Shown here: positions 19,207 to 31,736 of the stretch, piece by piece | Layout of the letters: each line of letters opens with the position of its first letter | Position numbering within the stretch: position 1 is the first letter of the stretch | Assembly (NCBI RefSeq): GCF_000955805.1 | Contig: NZ_JYOA01000007.1 | Location: 288,732 to 352,731, forward strand | Reading direction: 5' to 3' | DNA: 64,000 bases | Source: Pseudomonas sp. 21 | GTDB taxonomy: Bacteria; Pseudomonadota; Gammaproteobacteria; Pseudomonadales; Pseudomonadaceae | The notes under the pieces: model-generated | Told to the model about the DNA's origin: nothing | The model's database searches: none | What the model saw: only the letters and a program-made list of their open reading frames with translations | Made by a program: the position numbers and the translations under genes

Positions 19207-19236
19207 CACGAAGGCCGGGTTTCCCCGGCCTCGTGG
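19207..19236 (-). terminator. Terminator-like hairpin after rho
   Basis: AGGCCGGG (19212-19219), loop TTTC, CCCGGCCT (19224-19231), extended by CACG/CGTG at the base. On the minus strand it is followed by TTCGTGTTTC, a weak T-run, so termination may be partial. Confidence 0.6.
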
Positions 19237-19260
19237 CTTGCATCAGAGCAACAATGGCGC

Positions 19261-20523
<1,263 letters not shown>

Positions 20524-20718
20524 AGAAGGGACGTAAATACGCTGAAAGGGGAAAAGGGAACAAGCGTGATGCTTGAAGAGCCGCGCCGTAGATGACGGAC
20601 AGGATCGCTTGGAATTCGAATGGGAAGTGCGTCGGCGACGGCTTGCAGGGAACAACGAAAAACTCGTTGTGCGCCCGAATTTAACACCCGAGTTTCGGAG
20701 CGTCTAGGGGCAATAACG

Positions 20719-20745
20719 AAAAAACCCCGCACATTGGCGGGGCTT
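20719..20745 (-). terminator. trxA: Rho-independent terminator of trxA
   Basis: On the minus strand GCCCCGC, loop CAATGT, GCGGGG then TTTTTT. The stem on the plus strand is 20725-20730 with 20737-20742. It sits 20 bases after the trxA stop. Confidence 0.88.
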
Positions 20746-20761
20746 TTCGGGCTTCGTCGAC

Positions 20762-21088
20762 TCAGATGTTGCTGTCGAGGAAGGCAGCCAGCTGCGACTT
20801 GGACAGTGCGCCGACCTTGGTGGCTTCAACGTTGCCGCCCTTGAACAGCATCAGGGTCGGAATGCCACGCACGCCGTACTTGGGCGGGGTGTCCTGGTTC
20901 TCGTCGATGTTCAGCTTGCAGACTTTCAGCTTGCCCTGATAGTCCTTGGCGATCTCGTCGAGTACCGGGGCGATCATCTTGCACGGGCCGCACCATTCGG
21001 CCCAGTAGTCGACCAGCACGGGACCGTCGGACTTCAGTACGTCCTGCTCGAAGCTGGCATCGGTAACATTGACGATATGTTCGCTCAT
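20762..21088 (-). CDS. trxA: Thioredoxin 1
   Basis: A 108-residue cytosolic disulfide reductase. The active site WCGPCK is at about residues 32-37 in [19 protein letters not shown], and the cis-Pro loop is [11 protein letters not shown]. It acts with thioredoxin reductase on ribonucleotide reductase and many other targets. It is upstream of rho on the same strand but separated from it by a terminator, the conserved trxA-rho order of gammaproteobacteria. Confidence 0.97.
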   Translation of the reverse strand: MSEHIVNVTDASFEQDVLKSDGPVLVDYWAEWCGPCKMIAPVLDEIAKDYQGKLKVCKLNIDENQDTPPKYGVRGIPTLMLFKGGNVEATKVGALSKSQLAAFLDSNI

Positions 21089-21278
21089 GTATTCTCTCCG
21101 TCAATCGGATGCGAAAAAGTGTCCGCCATCATATCCCGCCTCGGCCCACACCGAAAGGCGCAGCCGATTGAGTGTATCTATCGCTGCCGCGGCGACTTCT
21201 GATCGGTGACAACCCCTTCATTGGCACTCCCCGCCTAAAATGGCAGGATGTCTCCCGTATTTTCCCGGACCTGCCCCT

Positions 21279-22781
21279 ATGCCCCATACCCCTGCCAAGA
21301 CCTTCCCGATGATCGCGGCCATTGACCTTGGCTCGAACAGTTTCCACATGGTTTTGGCGAAGGCCGATCACGGCGAGATCCGCATCCTCGAGCGGTTGGG
21401 CGAGAAGGTCCAGCTGGCCGCGGGCATCGGCGAAGACCGCATGCTCACCGCGGAAGCGATGCAGCGCGGCTACGACTGCCTGAAGCAGTTCGCCCAGTTC
21501 ATCAACGGCATGCCGCCCGGCTCGGTGCGCGTGGTGGGCACCAACGCCCTGCGCGAAGCGCGCAACCGCGCCGAGTTCATCCGCGTCGCCGACCAGATCC
21601 TCGGGCACCCGGTGGAAGTCATCTCCGGCCGTGAAGAAGCGCGCCTGATCTACCTCGGCGTTTCCCACACCCTGCCGGACAACCCCGGCAAGCGCCTGGT
21701 GGTCGACATCGGCGGCGGCAGCACCGAGTTCATCATCGGCCAGCAGTTCGAATCGCAACTGCGCGAGAGCCTGCAGATGGGCTGCGTGAGCTTCACCCAG
21801 CGCTACTTCAAGGACGGCAAGATCACCCCGGCGCGCTATGCCCAGGCCTATACCTCGGCCCGCCTGGAACTGATGAGCATCGAGAACAGCCTGCGCCGCC
21901 TGGGCTGGGACGAGGCGGTCGGCGCCTCCGGCACCATCCGCGCCATCTGCCTGGCGATCCAGGCCGGCGGCCATGGCAACGGCGAGATCAACCCCGAAGG
22001 CCTCGCCTGGCTCAAGCGCAAGATGTTCAAGCTGGGCGAGGTCGAAAAGCTCGACATCGATGGCATCAAGCCGGACCGCCGGCCGATCTTCCCGGCCGGC
22101 ATGGCGATCCTCGAGGCGCTGTTCGACGCCCTCGAACTGACCCGCATGACCCACTCCGAAGGCGCCCTGCGCGAAGGTGTGCTCTACGACCTGCTGGGCC
22201 GCCACCACCACGAGGACGTCCGCGAGCGCACCATCGGTGCGCTCATGGAGCGCTACCACGTCGATCCGGAACAGGCCGCGCGCGTCGAGGCCAAGGCGCT
22301 GGAATCCCTGGACCAGGTCGCCAAGGCCTGGGACCTGAACGACGAGGGCCACCGTGAGCTGCTGATGTGGGCCGCGCGCGTGCACGAACTGGGCCTGGAC
22401 ATCGCCCACTACCACTACCACAAGCACGGCGCCTACCTGCTGGAGCACTCGGACCTGGCCGGCTTCTCGCGCCTGGACCAACTGACCCTGGCGCTGCTGG
22501 TGCGCGGCCACCGCCGCAACATCCCGGTGGACAAGTTCAACGAGCTGGGCGACGAGGGCGACAAGCTGATCCGCCTGTGCGTCGTATTGCGCTTCGCCAT
22601 TCTCTTCCACCACATCCGTGGCACCCAGGAAATGCCGGCCGTAGCCCTGAAGGCTTCCGGCAAGTCGCTGGACGTGCGCTTCCCGGATGGCTGGCTGGCG
22701 GCCAACCCGCTGACCCAGGCGGACTTCGAGCAGGAAGCGGAATGGCTCAAGCGCGTGGGCTATTCGCTCAGCGTGAGCTGA
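21279..22781 (+). CDS. ppx: Exopolyphosphatase
   Basis: About 500 residues of the Ppx/GppA phosphatase family, which releases terminal phosphate from polyphosphate. N-terminal ASKHA-fold motifs are [18 protein letters not shown] and [14 protein letters not shown]. The C-terminal half is the helical HD-like domain. The ATG at 21279 (MPHTPAKTF) gives a normal length. An in-frame ATG at 21240 would add 13 residues, and neither has a clear ribosome site. It converges on ppk, the gene for the opposing enzyme. Confidence 0.92.
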   Translation: MPHTPAKTFPMIAAIDLGSNSFHMVLAKADHGEIRILERLGEKVQLAAGIGEDRMLTAEAMQRGYDCLKQFAQFINGMPPGSVRVVGTNALREARNRAEFIRVADQILGHPVEVISGREEARLIYLGVSHTLPDNPGKRLVVDIGGGSTEFIIGQQFESQLRESLQMGCVSFTQRYFKDGKITPARYAQAYTSARLELMSIENSLRRLGWDEAVGASGTIRAICLAIQAGGHGNGEINPEGLAWLKRKMFKLGEVEKLDIDGIKPDRRPIFPAGMAILEALFDALELTRMTHSEGALREGVLYDLLGRHHHEDVRERTIGALMERYHVDPEQAARVEAKALESLDQVAKAWDLNDEGHRELLMWAARVHELGLDIAHYHYHKHGAYLLEHSDLAGFSRLDQLTLALLVRGHRRNIPVDKFNELGDEGDKLIRLCVVLRFAILFHHIRGTQEMPAVALKASGKSLDVRFPDGWLAANPLTQADFEQEAEWLKRVGYSLSVS

Positions 22782-22797
22782 TCGCACCTGCGACAGA

Positions 22798-22831
22798 CAA
22801 AGGCCCCGGCGCGCAAACGCCGGGGCCTGTT
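22798..22831 (+). terminator. ppx: Terminator of ppx
   Basis: AGGCCCCGGCG (22801-22811), loop CGCAAA, CGCCGGGGCCT (22818-22828), then GTTCATTTCC. The 11-bp GC stem is strong, the T-run poor. Confidence 0.7.
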
Positions 22832-22864
22832 CATTTCCAGCCCACGCAGGTGCTTTCACACCGC

Positions 22865-22888
22865 GCAGGAGCGGACTCCGTCCGCGAT
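22865..22888. repeat. Solitary REP element, GGACTCCGTCCGCGAT variant
   Basis: GCAGGAGC followed by GGACTCCGTCCGCGAT with no inverted partner nearby. It lies between the ppx and ppk terminators. Confidence 0.8.
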
Positions 22889-22923
22889 CGCCCACTGCCG
22901 GCACCACAATGCCCGGACGCGCA

Positions 22924-22952
22924 TAAAAAAGCCCTGCCGAGGCAGGGCTTTC
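22924..22952 (-). terminator. ppk: Rho-independent terminator of ppk
   Basis: On the minus strand GCCCTGC, a four-base loop, GCAGGGC and TTTTTT. It lies 17 bases downstream of the ppk stop. Confidence 0.88.
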
Positions 22953-22968
22953 GATATCGCCAGCCGGA

Positions 22969-25173
22969 TCAGCGAACGCTGATCACCGGCGTGCACAGGC
23001 GCTCCAGCAGGGTCGCCTGGGCGTTGCGGGCGTTCTGGTTGCCGCTGGGGCTCTGGCGCACATAGCTGCCATCGGACTGCAACACCCAGGCCTGGGTGTT
23101 GTCGCTCAGGTAGGACTCCAGCTCCTTCTTCACCCGCAGCACGAGCTTCTTGCCTTCCACCGGGAAGCAGGTCTCCACGCGCATGTCGAGGTTACGTTCC
23201 ATCCAGTCGGCGCTGGAGAGGTAGAGCTTCTCCTCGCCGCCATTGAGGAAGTAGTAGATCCGGCTGTGCTCGAGGAAACGGCCGATGATCGAGCGCACCT
23301 GGATGTTGTGCGACACCCCCGGCACGCCCGGACGCAGGCAGCACATGCCGCGCACCACCAGGTCGATCTTCACGCCGGCCTGGCTGGCCTTGTACAGCGC
23401 GCGGATGACCTTGGCGTCGGTCAGCGAGTTGACCTTGGCCATGATGTGCGCCGGCTTGCCCTCGGCAGCCTGGGCGGCCTCGCGGTTGATCATCTCCAGC
23501 AGGTTCTTCTTCAGGGTGAAGGGCGCGTGCAGGAGCTTCTTCATGCGCAGGGTCTTGCCCATGCCGATCAGCTGGTTGAACAGCTTGTGCAGGTCCTCGC
23601 AGAGCGCCACGTCGGCGGTCAGCAGGCTGTAGTCGGTGTACAGGCGGGCGTTGCCGGCGTGGTAGTTGCCGGTGCCCAGGTGCGCGTAGCGGCGCAGCTC
23701 GCCGTCCTCGCGACGCAGGATCAGCATCATCTTGGCGTGGGTCTTGAAGCCGACCACGCCGTAGATCACCACCGCACCGGCCTGCTGCAGGCGGCTGGCC
23801 AGCTGCAGGTTGGATTCCTCGTCGAAGCGCGCCCGCAGCTCGATCACCACGGTGACTTCCTTGCCGTTGCGCGCGGCCTCCACCAGCGCGTCGACGATCT
23901 CGGAGTTGGCCCCGGAGCGGTACAGCGTCTGCTTGATCGCCAGCACGCTGGGGTCCTTGGCGGCCTGGCGCAGCAGGTCGACCACCGGGGTGAAGGACTC
24001 GAACGGGTGCATCAGCAGCACGTCGAGCTTGCCCAGGACGTTGAACAGGTTTTCCTTCTTCTGCAGCAGCTTGGGGATCGCCGGGGTGAACGGCGGGGAC
24101 TGCAGCTCCGGATGACTGGCCAGACCGGTCACACTGAACAGGCGGGTCAGGTTGACCGGCCCGCTGACGCGGTACAGCTCGGTCTCGGACAGGCCGAACT
24201 GCTTGAGCAGGTAGTTGGACAGGGGAACCGGACAGGTGTCCACCACTTCCAGGCGCACCGCATCGCCGTAGCGGCGCGAGAACAGCTCGCCTCGCAGCGC
24301 GCGGGCCAGGTCCTCGACGTCCTCGGCATCCACCGAGAGGTCGGCGTTACGGGTCAGGCGGAACTGGTAGCAGCCCTTCACCTTCATGCCGTGGAACAGG
24401 TCGTCGGCGTGGGCGTGGATCATCGACGAGAGGAACACGTAGTTGTCACCCGGCCCTGCGACTTCTTCCGGCAGGCGGATGATCCGCGGCAGCGAACGCG
24501 GCGCCGGGATGATCGCCAGGCCCGAGTCGCGGCCGAAGGCGTCCAGGCCTTCGAGCTCGACCATGAAGTTCAGGCTCTTGTTCACCAGCAGCGGGAACGG
24601 GTGGGTCGGGTCGAGGCCGATCGGGGTGACGATCGGCGCGATCTCATCGCGGAAGAAGCGACGGACCCAGGCCTTGATCTTCGGCGTCCAGTAGCGGCGG
24701 CGGATGAAGCGGATGTCGTGCTTGGCCAGCTCCGGCAGCAGGATGTCGTTGAGGATGCTGTACTGGCGAGCGACCTGCTCATGCACCTGCTCGCTGATGC
24801 GCGCCAGCGCCTGGTGCGGCAGCAGGCCGTCGGCGCCGGCCTGCTCGCGGGCGAAGGTGATCTGCTTCTTCAGGCCGGCGACGCGGATCTCGAAGAACTC
24901 GTCGAGGTTGCTGGAGAAGATCAGCAGGAACTTCAGGCGTTCCAGCAGCGGGTAGGACTCATCCAGCGCCTGTTCCAGCACGCGGATGTTGAACTGCAGC
25001 TGCGAGAGCTCGCGATGAATGTAGAGGGCACTGTCGTCCACGTTGATCGCCGGGACCGCCGGTTCGACGAGTGGCGGCGTCGCCTCGGCGACCTCCTCCA
25101 CGACGACTTCGGTGATTTCAGCGGTGGTGTCAGCTTCGATAACTTCGGTTTCGCTAATGCCTTCGGTATTCAT
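22969..25173 (-). CDS. ppk: Polyphosphate kinase 1
   Basis: About 734 residues of PPK1, which builds polyphosphate from ATP. After a Glu/Thr/Val-rich extension of about 45 residues come the N domain ([19 protein letters not shown]), head domain and the two catalytic C domains. [17 protein letters not shown] contains the autophosphorylated His and [14 protein letters not shown] the second conserved His. The acidic N-terminal extension is poorly conserved in the family. The start may be the ATG at 25173 or another at 25185. It follows hemB by 8-20 bases, so it is probably cotranscribed with it. Confidence 0.93.
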   Translation of the reverse strand: MNTEGISETEVIEADTTAEITEVVVEEVAEATPPLVEPAVPAINVDDSALYIHRELSQLQFNIRVLEQALDESYPLLERLKFLLIFSSNLDEFFEIRVAGLKKQITFAREQAGADGLLPHQALARISEQVHEQVARQYSILNDILLPELAKHDIRFIRRRYWTPKIKAWVRRFFRDEIAPIVTPIGLDPTHPFPLLVNKSLNFMVELEGLDAFGRDSGLAIIPAPRSLPRIIRLPEEVAGPGDNYVFLSSMIHAHADDLFHGMKVKGCYQFRLTRNADLSVDAEDVEDLARALRGELFSRRYGDAVRLEVVDTCPVPLSNYLLKQFGLSETELYRVSGPVNLTRLFSVTGLASHPELQSPPFTPAIPKLLQKKENLFNVLGKLDVLLMHPFESFTPVVDLLRQAAKDPSVLAIKQTLYRSGANSEIVDALVEAARNGKEVTVVIELRARFDEESNLQLASRLQQAGAVVIYGVVGFKTHAKMMLILRREDGELRRYAHLGTGNYHAGNARLYTDYSLLTADVALCEDLHKLFNQLIGMGKTLRMKKLLHAPFTLKKNLLEMINREAAQAAEGKPAHIMAKVNSLTDAKVIRALYKASQAGVKIDLVVRGMCCLRPGVPGVSHNIQVRSIIGRFLEHSRIYYFLNGGEEKLYLSSADWMERNLDMRVETCFPVEGKKLVLRVKKELESYLSDNTQAWVLQSDGSYVRQSPSGNQNARNAQATLLERLCTPVISVR

Positions 25174-25193
25174 CGCTCGTCTCATCGACGGGG

Positions 25194-26449
<1,256 letters not shown>

Positions 26450-27007
26450 ATGCTCCAACAATTCCTGCAGGATTTCGGCTACTTCGCGCTGTTTCTCGGC
26501 ACGTTCTTCGAGGGTGAGACCATTCTGGTCCTGGCCGGCTTCCTGGCATTCCGCGGTTACATGCAGCTGGAGTACGTCATCGCGGTGGCTTTCTTCGGCA
26601 GTTACGCGGGTGACCAGCTCTGGTATTTCCTCGGTCGTCGCCACGGTCGCAAGCTGCTCGCGCGCAAGCCACGCTGGCAGAAAATGGGCGACAAGGCGCT
26701 GGAGCACGTGCGCAAGCATCCCGATCTGTGGGTGCTGAGCTTCCGTTTCGTCTACGGCCTGCGCACCGTGATGCCGGTGGCCATCGGCCTGTCCGGTTAC
26801 CCGCCGGCGCGCTACCTGCTGCTCAACGGCATCGGCGCCATCGTCTGGGCCACGGTGCTGGGCAGCGCTGCCTTCTACTTCGGCAGCGTGCTCGAAGGCG
26901 TGCTGGGCAACATCAAGAAGTACGAACTCATGGTCCTTGGCGGCCTCGTGGTGATCGGCCTGCTGTTCTGGCTGCGCCGCCGCTTCAAGGCTGCCAAGGC
27001 AGACTGA
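26450..27007 (+). CDS. DedA-family membrane protein
   Basis: A 185-residue inner-membrane protein of the DedA/SNARE-associated family. It shows FFEGETILVLAGFLAFRG near the N terminus, the conserved FGSYAGDQLWYFLGRRHG and the C-terminal family motif FRFVYGLRTVMPVAIGLSGY. Family members take part in membrane homeostasis and undecaprenyl-phosphate or lipid flipping. The exact role here is not shown. It is divergent from hemB, and its stop codon directly abuts the stop of the convergent next gene. Confidence 0.88.
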   Translation: MLQQFLQDFGYFALFLGTFFEGETILVLAGFLAFRGYMQLEYVIAVAFFGSYAGDQLWYFLGRRHGRKLLARKPRWQKMGDKALEHVRKHPDLWVLSFRFVYGLRTVMPVAIGLSGYPPARYLLLNGIGAIVWATVLGSAAFYFGSVLEGVLGNIKKYELMVLGGLVVIGLLFWLRRRFKAAKAD

Positions 27008-28246
27008 TCAGGCCGCCTGCGGCAGGCGCTCGGCGCGCCGCAGGCCCAGCAGACCGATCAGGCTGAGCAGCGAGTAGACCGCCAGCGCCCAGGGCGCCCA
27101 CTGCGGCAGTTCGATCCCTCCCCACAGCGCCAGCGCTGCCACTGCCGGCACGTTCAGCGCCAGTCGCAGCAGTTCCAGGCGCAGCGCCCAATTGCGGTTT
27201 TCCAGCCAGCAACCGATGGCGTAGAGCCCGAAAGCCATCCAGCTCCAGCCGATCACCAAGGGCAGCACTTGCCAGTGTTCCCCGACGCCGAGCAACCAGG
27301 TGCCGACCACCACGTAGGTGGCGAACTGCAGCCCGGCGTACCACTGCCGGCCGCGCGTCAGCGGCACCTCGAACTTGCGGAAAGCCGCCAGGTCCGGCTT
27401 GGTCATCGGGTAGCGCCGGGCTACGTCCTCGGGGCGCCAGCCGGTGCGCATGAACCAGATGCGCAGCTTGTCCCACAGGCTGCCAGCACGACGCGCATCG
27501 TTCCACAGGTGCGCATAGACCTGCAGGTTGGCCCACAGCGGGTTCCAGCTGGCCAGCGGGACCGTCACGCCGAACACCACCGGCTCCTCGTCCAGTTCCT
27601 CCTGGAAGGTGCCGAACAGACGGTCCCAGAGGATGAACACGCCGCCGTAGTTGCGATCCATGTAGACCGGGTTCTGCGCGTGGTGCACGCGGTGGTTGGA
27701 CGGGGTGATGAAGATCCATTCGAACCAGCCCAGCTTGGGGATGTGCCGGGTGTGCACCCAGAACTGATAGAGCAGGTTCAGCGCGGCGACGGTGAGGAAC
27801 ACCAGCGGCGGCACCCCGGCAATCGCCATGGGCAGGTAGAAGATCCAGCCGAAGATGAAGCCGGTACTGGTCTGCCGCAGCGCAGTGGAGAGGTTGTAGT
27901 CCTCGCTCTGGTGGTGCACCGAGTGCGCGGCCCAGAGCACATTGCGCTCGTGGCCCAGGCGGTGGTTCCAGTAGTAGCAGAAGTCGTAGAAGACGAAGGC
28001 GAACACCCAGACCCAGAGGTTCTGCGTGGACATCTCGAAAAGCGCCAGGTGCTGCCAGGCGATGGCGTAGGTGAACACTGCCAGGCCCTTGGTCAGCAGG
28101 CCGCTGGTGGTGGACAGCACACCCGCACTGAGGCTGTTCAGCGCATCGCTCAGGCGATAGGTGCGCAATCCGCGCCAGCGGTCGGCGAACAACTCGATCG
28201 CGATCAGCAGGAAAAAGAAGGGCACGGCGAAGAGGATGTAGTTCAT
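27008..28246 (-). CDS. Sterol desaturase / fatty acid hydroxylase family protein
   Basis: A 412-residue multi-span membrane oxygenase. The di-iron histidine boxes are HRLGHE, HSVHHQ and HRVHHAQ, spaced as in the family (about residues 93-200). Four to five further hydrophobic segments follow in the C-terminal half (about 290-410). It likely hydroxylates or desaturates a lipid, and which lipid is unknown. The stop codons of this gene and dedA are adjacent and form TGATCA at 27005-27010. Confidence 0.87.
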   Translation of the reverse strand: MNYILFAVPFFFLLIAIELFADRWRGLRTYRLSDALNSLSAGVLSTTSGLLTKGLAVFTYAIAWQHLALFEMSTQNLWVWVFAFVFYDFCYYWNHRLGHERNVLWAAHSVHHQSEDYNLSTALRQTSTGFIFGWIFYLPMAIAGVPPLVFLTVAALNLLYQFWVHTRHIPKLGWFEWIFITPSNHRVHHAQNPVYMDRNYGGVFILWDRLFGTFQEELDEEPVVFGVTVPLASWNPLWANLQVYAHLWNDARRAGSLWDKLRIWFMRTGWRPEDVARRYPMTKPDLAAFRKFEVPLTRGRQWYAGLQFATYVVVGTWLLGVGEHWQVLPLVIGWSWMAFGLYAIGCWLENRNWALRLELLRLALNVPAVAALALWGGIELPQWAPWALAVYSLLSLIGLLGLRRAERLPQAA

Positions 28247-28372
28247 GGCGCGACCGAATCGTTATGCTTATGAAGAAGGATCCTAGTCCCTTGCCCGACG
28301 CCGGCCACGGCCGTCGGCGACAGCCCGGGCGGCATATCGCGACAGCCCCGGCCCCTCGTACAGGAGCAGTTC

Positions 28373-29023
28373 ATGAAGAAAGTTGCCGTTATCCTCTCCG
28401 GTTGTGGCGTCTACGACGGTGCGGAAATCCACGAGAGCGTGATCACCCTGCTGCGCCTGTCCCAGCGCGGCGCACAGGTACAGTGTTTCGCCCCGAACAT
28501 CGCCCAGCACCACGTGCTGAACCACCTCACCGGCGAGGAAATGGCCGAGAGCCGCAATGTACTGGTGGAATCCGCGCGTATCGCCCGTGGAGAGGTGAAG
28601 GACGTGCGCGAAGCCAAGGCCGAGGACTTCGATGCCTTGATCGTTCCCGGCGGCTTCGGTGCGGCCAAGAACCTCAGCAACTTCGCCTTCAAGGGCGACC
28701 AGTGCGAAGTGCAGCCGGACGTACTGGCCCTGGCCAAGGCCTTCGCCGCGGCGAAGAAGCCGGTCGGCCTGCTCTGCATTGCCCCTGCTTTGGCGGCGCG
28801 CATCTATGGCGCCGGCGTGGAGTGCACCATCGGCACCGACGAAGGCACCGCACAGGCGCTGACCAGCATGGGCGCCAAGCACATCGATTGCGCCGTGGAA
28901 GACATAGTCGAAGACAAGGACCACAAGCTGGTCACCACCCCGGCCTACATGCTCGCGCAGTCCATCGCCGAAGCCGCCAGCGGCATCAACAAGGCGGTAG
29001 ACCGGGTGCTGGAGCTGGCCTGA
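28373..29023 (+). CDS. elbB: ElbB glyoxalase-like protein (isoprenoid biosynthesis protein)
   Basis: A 216-residue DJ-1/PfpI-superfamily protein. VILSGCGVYDGAEIHESV and LIVPGGFGAAKNLSNFA are ElbB signatures, and the nucleophilic Cys is in GLLCIAPALAARIYG. E. coli ElbB has weak glyoxalase activity and was linked to isoprenoid synthesis. The true role is uncertain. AGGAG precedes the ATG. Divergent from the desaturase gene across 126 bases. Confidence 0.9.
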   Translation: MKKVAVILSGCGVYDGAEIHESVITLLRLSQRGAQVQCFAPNIAQHHVLNHLTGEEMAESRNVLVESARIARGEVKDVREAKAEDFDALIVPGGFGAAKNLSNFAFKGDQCEVQPDVLALAKAFAAAKKPVGLLCIAPALAARIYGAGVECTIGTDEGTAQALTSMGAKHIDCAVEDIVEDKDHKLVTTPAYMLAQSIAEAASGINKAVDRVLELA

Positions 29024-29027
29024 AACC

Positions 29028-29098
29028 GTAGGAGCGGACTCCGTCCGCGATGGTTTCCGGCGCGCTGCGGACCTATCGCGGACGGAGTCCGCTCCTAC
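29028..29098. repeat. REP doublet, GGACTCCGTCCGCGAT variant
   Basis: GTAGGAGC plus GGACTCCGTCCGCGAT, then its exact reverse complement after 23 bases. It begins 5 bases after the elbB stop. Confidence 0.9.
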
Positions 29099-29122
29099 AC
29101 CCAGTCCACCATCGGTGAATAT

Positions 29123-29156
29123 GAAAACGCCCGGCATTGCCGGGCGCTTTCGTTTC
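29123..29156. terminator. Bidirectional terminator between elbB and the UPF0178 gene
   Basis: CGCCCGGC (29128-29135), loop ATT, GCCGGGCG (29139-29146), with AAAA before and CTTTCGTTT after. It serves both convergent genes. Confidence 0.8.
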
Positions 29157-29164
29157 AGGCCGGA

Positions 29165-29635
29165 TCAGGCCTTGCGGCCCTCCGCCTCGCGCATCAGCCG
29201 CGTCAGCAGCCGATCCAGGCTGTTGGCGAAGGCCTGGCGATCCTTGTCGCCGTAGGGCGCCTGCCCACCTCCCACCTGGCCCTGCTCGCGCAGGTCGGTG
29301 AACAGGTTGCGCACGGCCAGGCGTTCGCCCATGTTCTTCTCGTCGAACTCGCGGCCACGGGGGTCCAGCGCGTCGACACCCTTCTTCACCAGGCGGTCGG
29401 CCAGCGGAACGTCGCTGCAGATCACCAGGTCGCCTGGCTCAGCTTGTTCCACCAGATAATCGTCGGCAGCGTCCATCCCGCTGGGCACGACGATCAGGCT
29501 GACGCAGGCGAACGGCGGCTTGGCCACGGGCTGGCCGGCGACCATCACCACCTCCAGCTTGCGCTTGAGGGCGAACTTGGCCACCAGGTCCTTGGCCGCG
29601 CGCGGGCAGGCGTCGGCATCGATCCAGATACGCAT
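29165..29635 (-). CDS. UPF0178 (YaiI/YqxD) family protein
   Basis: A 156-residue protein of the DUF188 family, which has a PIN-like fold. MRIWIDADACPRAAKDL and DLVICSDVPLADRLVKKG supply the conserved acidic residues expected to bind metal, and the end AFANSLDRLL is conserved. A nuclease role is guessed from the fold only. The ATG at 29635 begins the conserved domain. The frame is open 14 codons further upstream. Confidence 0.88.
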   Translation of the reverse strand: MRIWIDADACPRAAKDLVAKFALKRKLEVVMVAGQPVAKPPFACVSLIVVPSGMDAADDYLVEQAEPGDLVICSDVPLADRLVKKGVDALDPRGREFDEKNMGERLAVRNLFTDLREQGQVGGGQAPYGDKDRQAFANSLDRLLTRLMREAEGRKA

Positions 29636-29706
29636 CGGAAAACCATTCTCCAGAAAGCACGACGGCCAGTATCGCACTGGCCGTCGTGTATCGCTCAGCT
29701 ATCGCC

Positions 29707-31608
29707 TCAGGAAGAGGCCACCTCGGCCGCCTTGCGGCGCTCGGAGAAGTAGCTGCGTCCGTAGAGCACGGCCACCGCCAGCAACGCCACGGCCTGGGCC
29801 GACAGCGAGTAGGCGTCGGCCTTGATGCCGAGCCAGTCGAAGTCGAAGAACGGCACCGGGCGGGTGCCGATCACGCCGGCTTCCTGCAGGGCGACCACGC
29901 CGTGGCCGGCGAAGACCACCGACAGGGCGCAGAGCAGCGCGGCGTTGACGGTGAAGAACAGCTTCAGCGGCAGTTTCGCCGAGCCACGCAGGATCACGAA
30001 GGCGATGCCGATCAGGATCACCACCGCAGTGCCCGCACCGGCGATCACCGCGTTGTGGCCGGCCGGGCCGGCCTGCAGCCAGAGGGTCTCGTAGAACAGG
30101 ATGACCTCGAACAGCTCGCGGTAGACCGAGAAGAACGCCAGCACCGCGAAGCCGAAGCGACCGCCGCCGCCCACCAGGCTGCTGCGGATGTAGTCCTGCC
30201 AGGCGGCGGCGTGGCGGCGGTCGTGCATCCACACGCCGAGCCAGAGCACCATCACGCAGGCGAACAGCGAGGTAAAGCCTTCCATCAGCTCGCGCTGGGC
30301 GCCGCCGATATCGATGACGTAGGCGGCAACTGCCCAGGTGGCGAAGCCGGCGACGAAGGCCAGGCTCCAGCCGATGTGGACGCCGCGCACGGCCTTCTCC
30401 TGCCCGGTATTGCGCAGGAAGGCGAGGATCGCGGCCAGCACCAGGATGGCTTCCACGCCCTCGCGCAGGAGGATCAGCAGCGCCGAGACGAAGCTGATGG
30501 AGAAGCTCAGCGAGTCGCCGCTCAGGGCCTTGGCGGCGTCCGCCAGCTTGGCCTTGGCCAGCGCCAGCTGCTGCGCCACTTCGGCTTCCGGCAGGCCGTC
30601 ACGCAGCGCCTGGCGGTAGGCCATCAGTTGCTTTTCGGTGGCCTTGCGCAGGTCGGCGTCGACGTTGTCCAGCGAGCTTTCTACCAGCTCGAAGCCTTCC
30701 AGGTAGGCCGCCACGGACAGGTCATAAGCCTGGTCGTGATCGCCGGAGCGATACACGGCGAAGCTCTTGTCCAGGGTCGCGGAGGTATAGTCGATCTGCT
30801 GCGCCGGGCCACGGTGCTCCAGCGGCGGGTGGGCGCGCAGGGCGCGGAAGCTCTCGGCCGCCGCCTCGCCATCGCGCTCGGCGACATCGGCCGGCGTCTG
30901 GGTCGAGAGGGTCGCCAACGGGTAGGCGTGGGCCGGATCGACCTTGGCCTGACCGGCGCTGAGGCCAGCGATGTAGGACGCCAGGTCCCAGCGCTGACGC
31001 TCGTCGAGCTGGTCGGCGAAGGCCGGCATGTCGGTCCCGGAAACGCCCAGGCCGATGACATTGCGCAGGTCGTACAGGCTCAGCTGGTCGAGGCGCGCAC
31101 GGTCGGTCAGGTTGGCCGGCGGCGGCTCCAGGCCGATGCCCGCCGGGCCGTCGCCCTTGCCAGCATCACCGTGACAGATCGAGCACTGCTGGGTGTAGAT
31201 CTCGGCGGCGCGGGTCGGGTCCGGGGTAATCGATGGGGTCTGCACCACCTGGTAGATATCGGCGACGCGCGCCTCCAGGTGACGGGCCTGCTGGGCGACT
31301 TGCTTGCCCGGGAGGCGCTGCTCGATGGCCTGCTTGAGGCTGGCGGCGTCCTTTTCCAGGTCGGCGCGTTCGGGGGCGGCCGGCAGGGTGACGATCAGCG
31401 CCTGCAGATTACCGACGAATTCCAGCTGCTCCTTGTATTCGCTCTCGTCCACGACCTTGCCGTCAGTGACGGTGGCCGGGTAGTCAGCAGCGAGATAGCT
31501 GAGCAGGTGAAGGGCTTGGGAGGGGTCGACAGCCGTGTCGGCGTGAGCTCCAAGGCTGAAGAGACCGACCAGCGGCAACAGCCAGACGCAAAGTTTGGAG
31601 GGGCGCAT
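29707..31608 (-). CDS. FTR1-family iron permease fused to a cytochrome c domain
   Basis: A 633-residue protein with signal peptide (1-23). The periplasmic part carries a cytochrome c domain (about 130-215) with the heme site CSICH and a distal Met in TDMPAFADQL. From about 370 on seven membrane segments include the FTR1 iron-relay motifs REGVEAIL and YRELFEVIL. It probably takes up ferrous iron with coupled oxidation through the heme domain. It appears monocistronic. The start at 31608 leads straight into the signal peptide, yet no ribosome site is visible upstream. Confidence 0.9.
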   Translation of the reverse strand: MRPSKLCVWLLPLVGLFSLGAHADTAVDPSQALHLLSYLAADYPATVTDGKVVDESEYKEQLEFVGNLQALIVTLPAAPERADLEKDAASLKQAIEQRLPGKQVAQQARHLEARVADIYQVVQTPSITPDPTRAAEIYTQQCSICHGDAGKGDGPAGIGLEPPPANLTDRARLDQLSLYDLRNVIGLGVSGTDMPAFADQLDERQRWDLASYIAGLSAGQAKVDPAHAYPLATLSTQTPADVAERDGEAAAESFRALRAHPPLEHRGPAQQIDYTSATLDKSFAVYRSGDHDQAYDLSVAAYLEGFELVESSLDNVDADLRKATEKQLMAYRQALRDGLPEAEVAQQLALAKAKLADAAKALSGDSLSFSISFVSALLILLREGVEAILVLAAILAFLRNTGQEKAVRGVHIGWSLAFVAGFATWAVAAYVIDIGGAQRELMEGFTSLFACVMVLWLGVWMHDRRHAAAWQDYIRSSLVGGGGRFGFAVLAFFSVYRELFEVILFYETLWLQAGPAGHNAVIAGAGTAVVILIGIAFVILRGSAKLPLKLFFTVNAALLCALSVVFAGHGVVALQEAGVIGTRPVPFFDFDWLGIKADAYSLSAQAVALLAVAVLYGRSYFSERRKAAEVASS

Positions 31609-31617
31609 ACGGAAAGG

Positions 31618-31632
31618 TAAATGAGAATGAAA
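31618..31632 (-). promoter_or_regulatory. Possible Fur box upstream of the FTR1 gene
   Basis: On the minus strand TTTCATTCTCATTTA, close to the half of the Pseudomonas Fur consensus reading GATTCTCATTA. It sits only 10 bases before the start codon. Iron transport by the downstream gene supports the idea. Only half the palindrome is convincing. Confidence 0.4.
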
Positions 31633-31736
31633 GAGGTTAAATTGTCACCTCAGGTTTCCGTCTATGCAAGGACAAATGTCCCGCAGAGTTGCGTCCGAAG
31701 CGCCCACGAGGGCGCTCCGGAGCCAGGGAATCCCCC

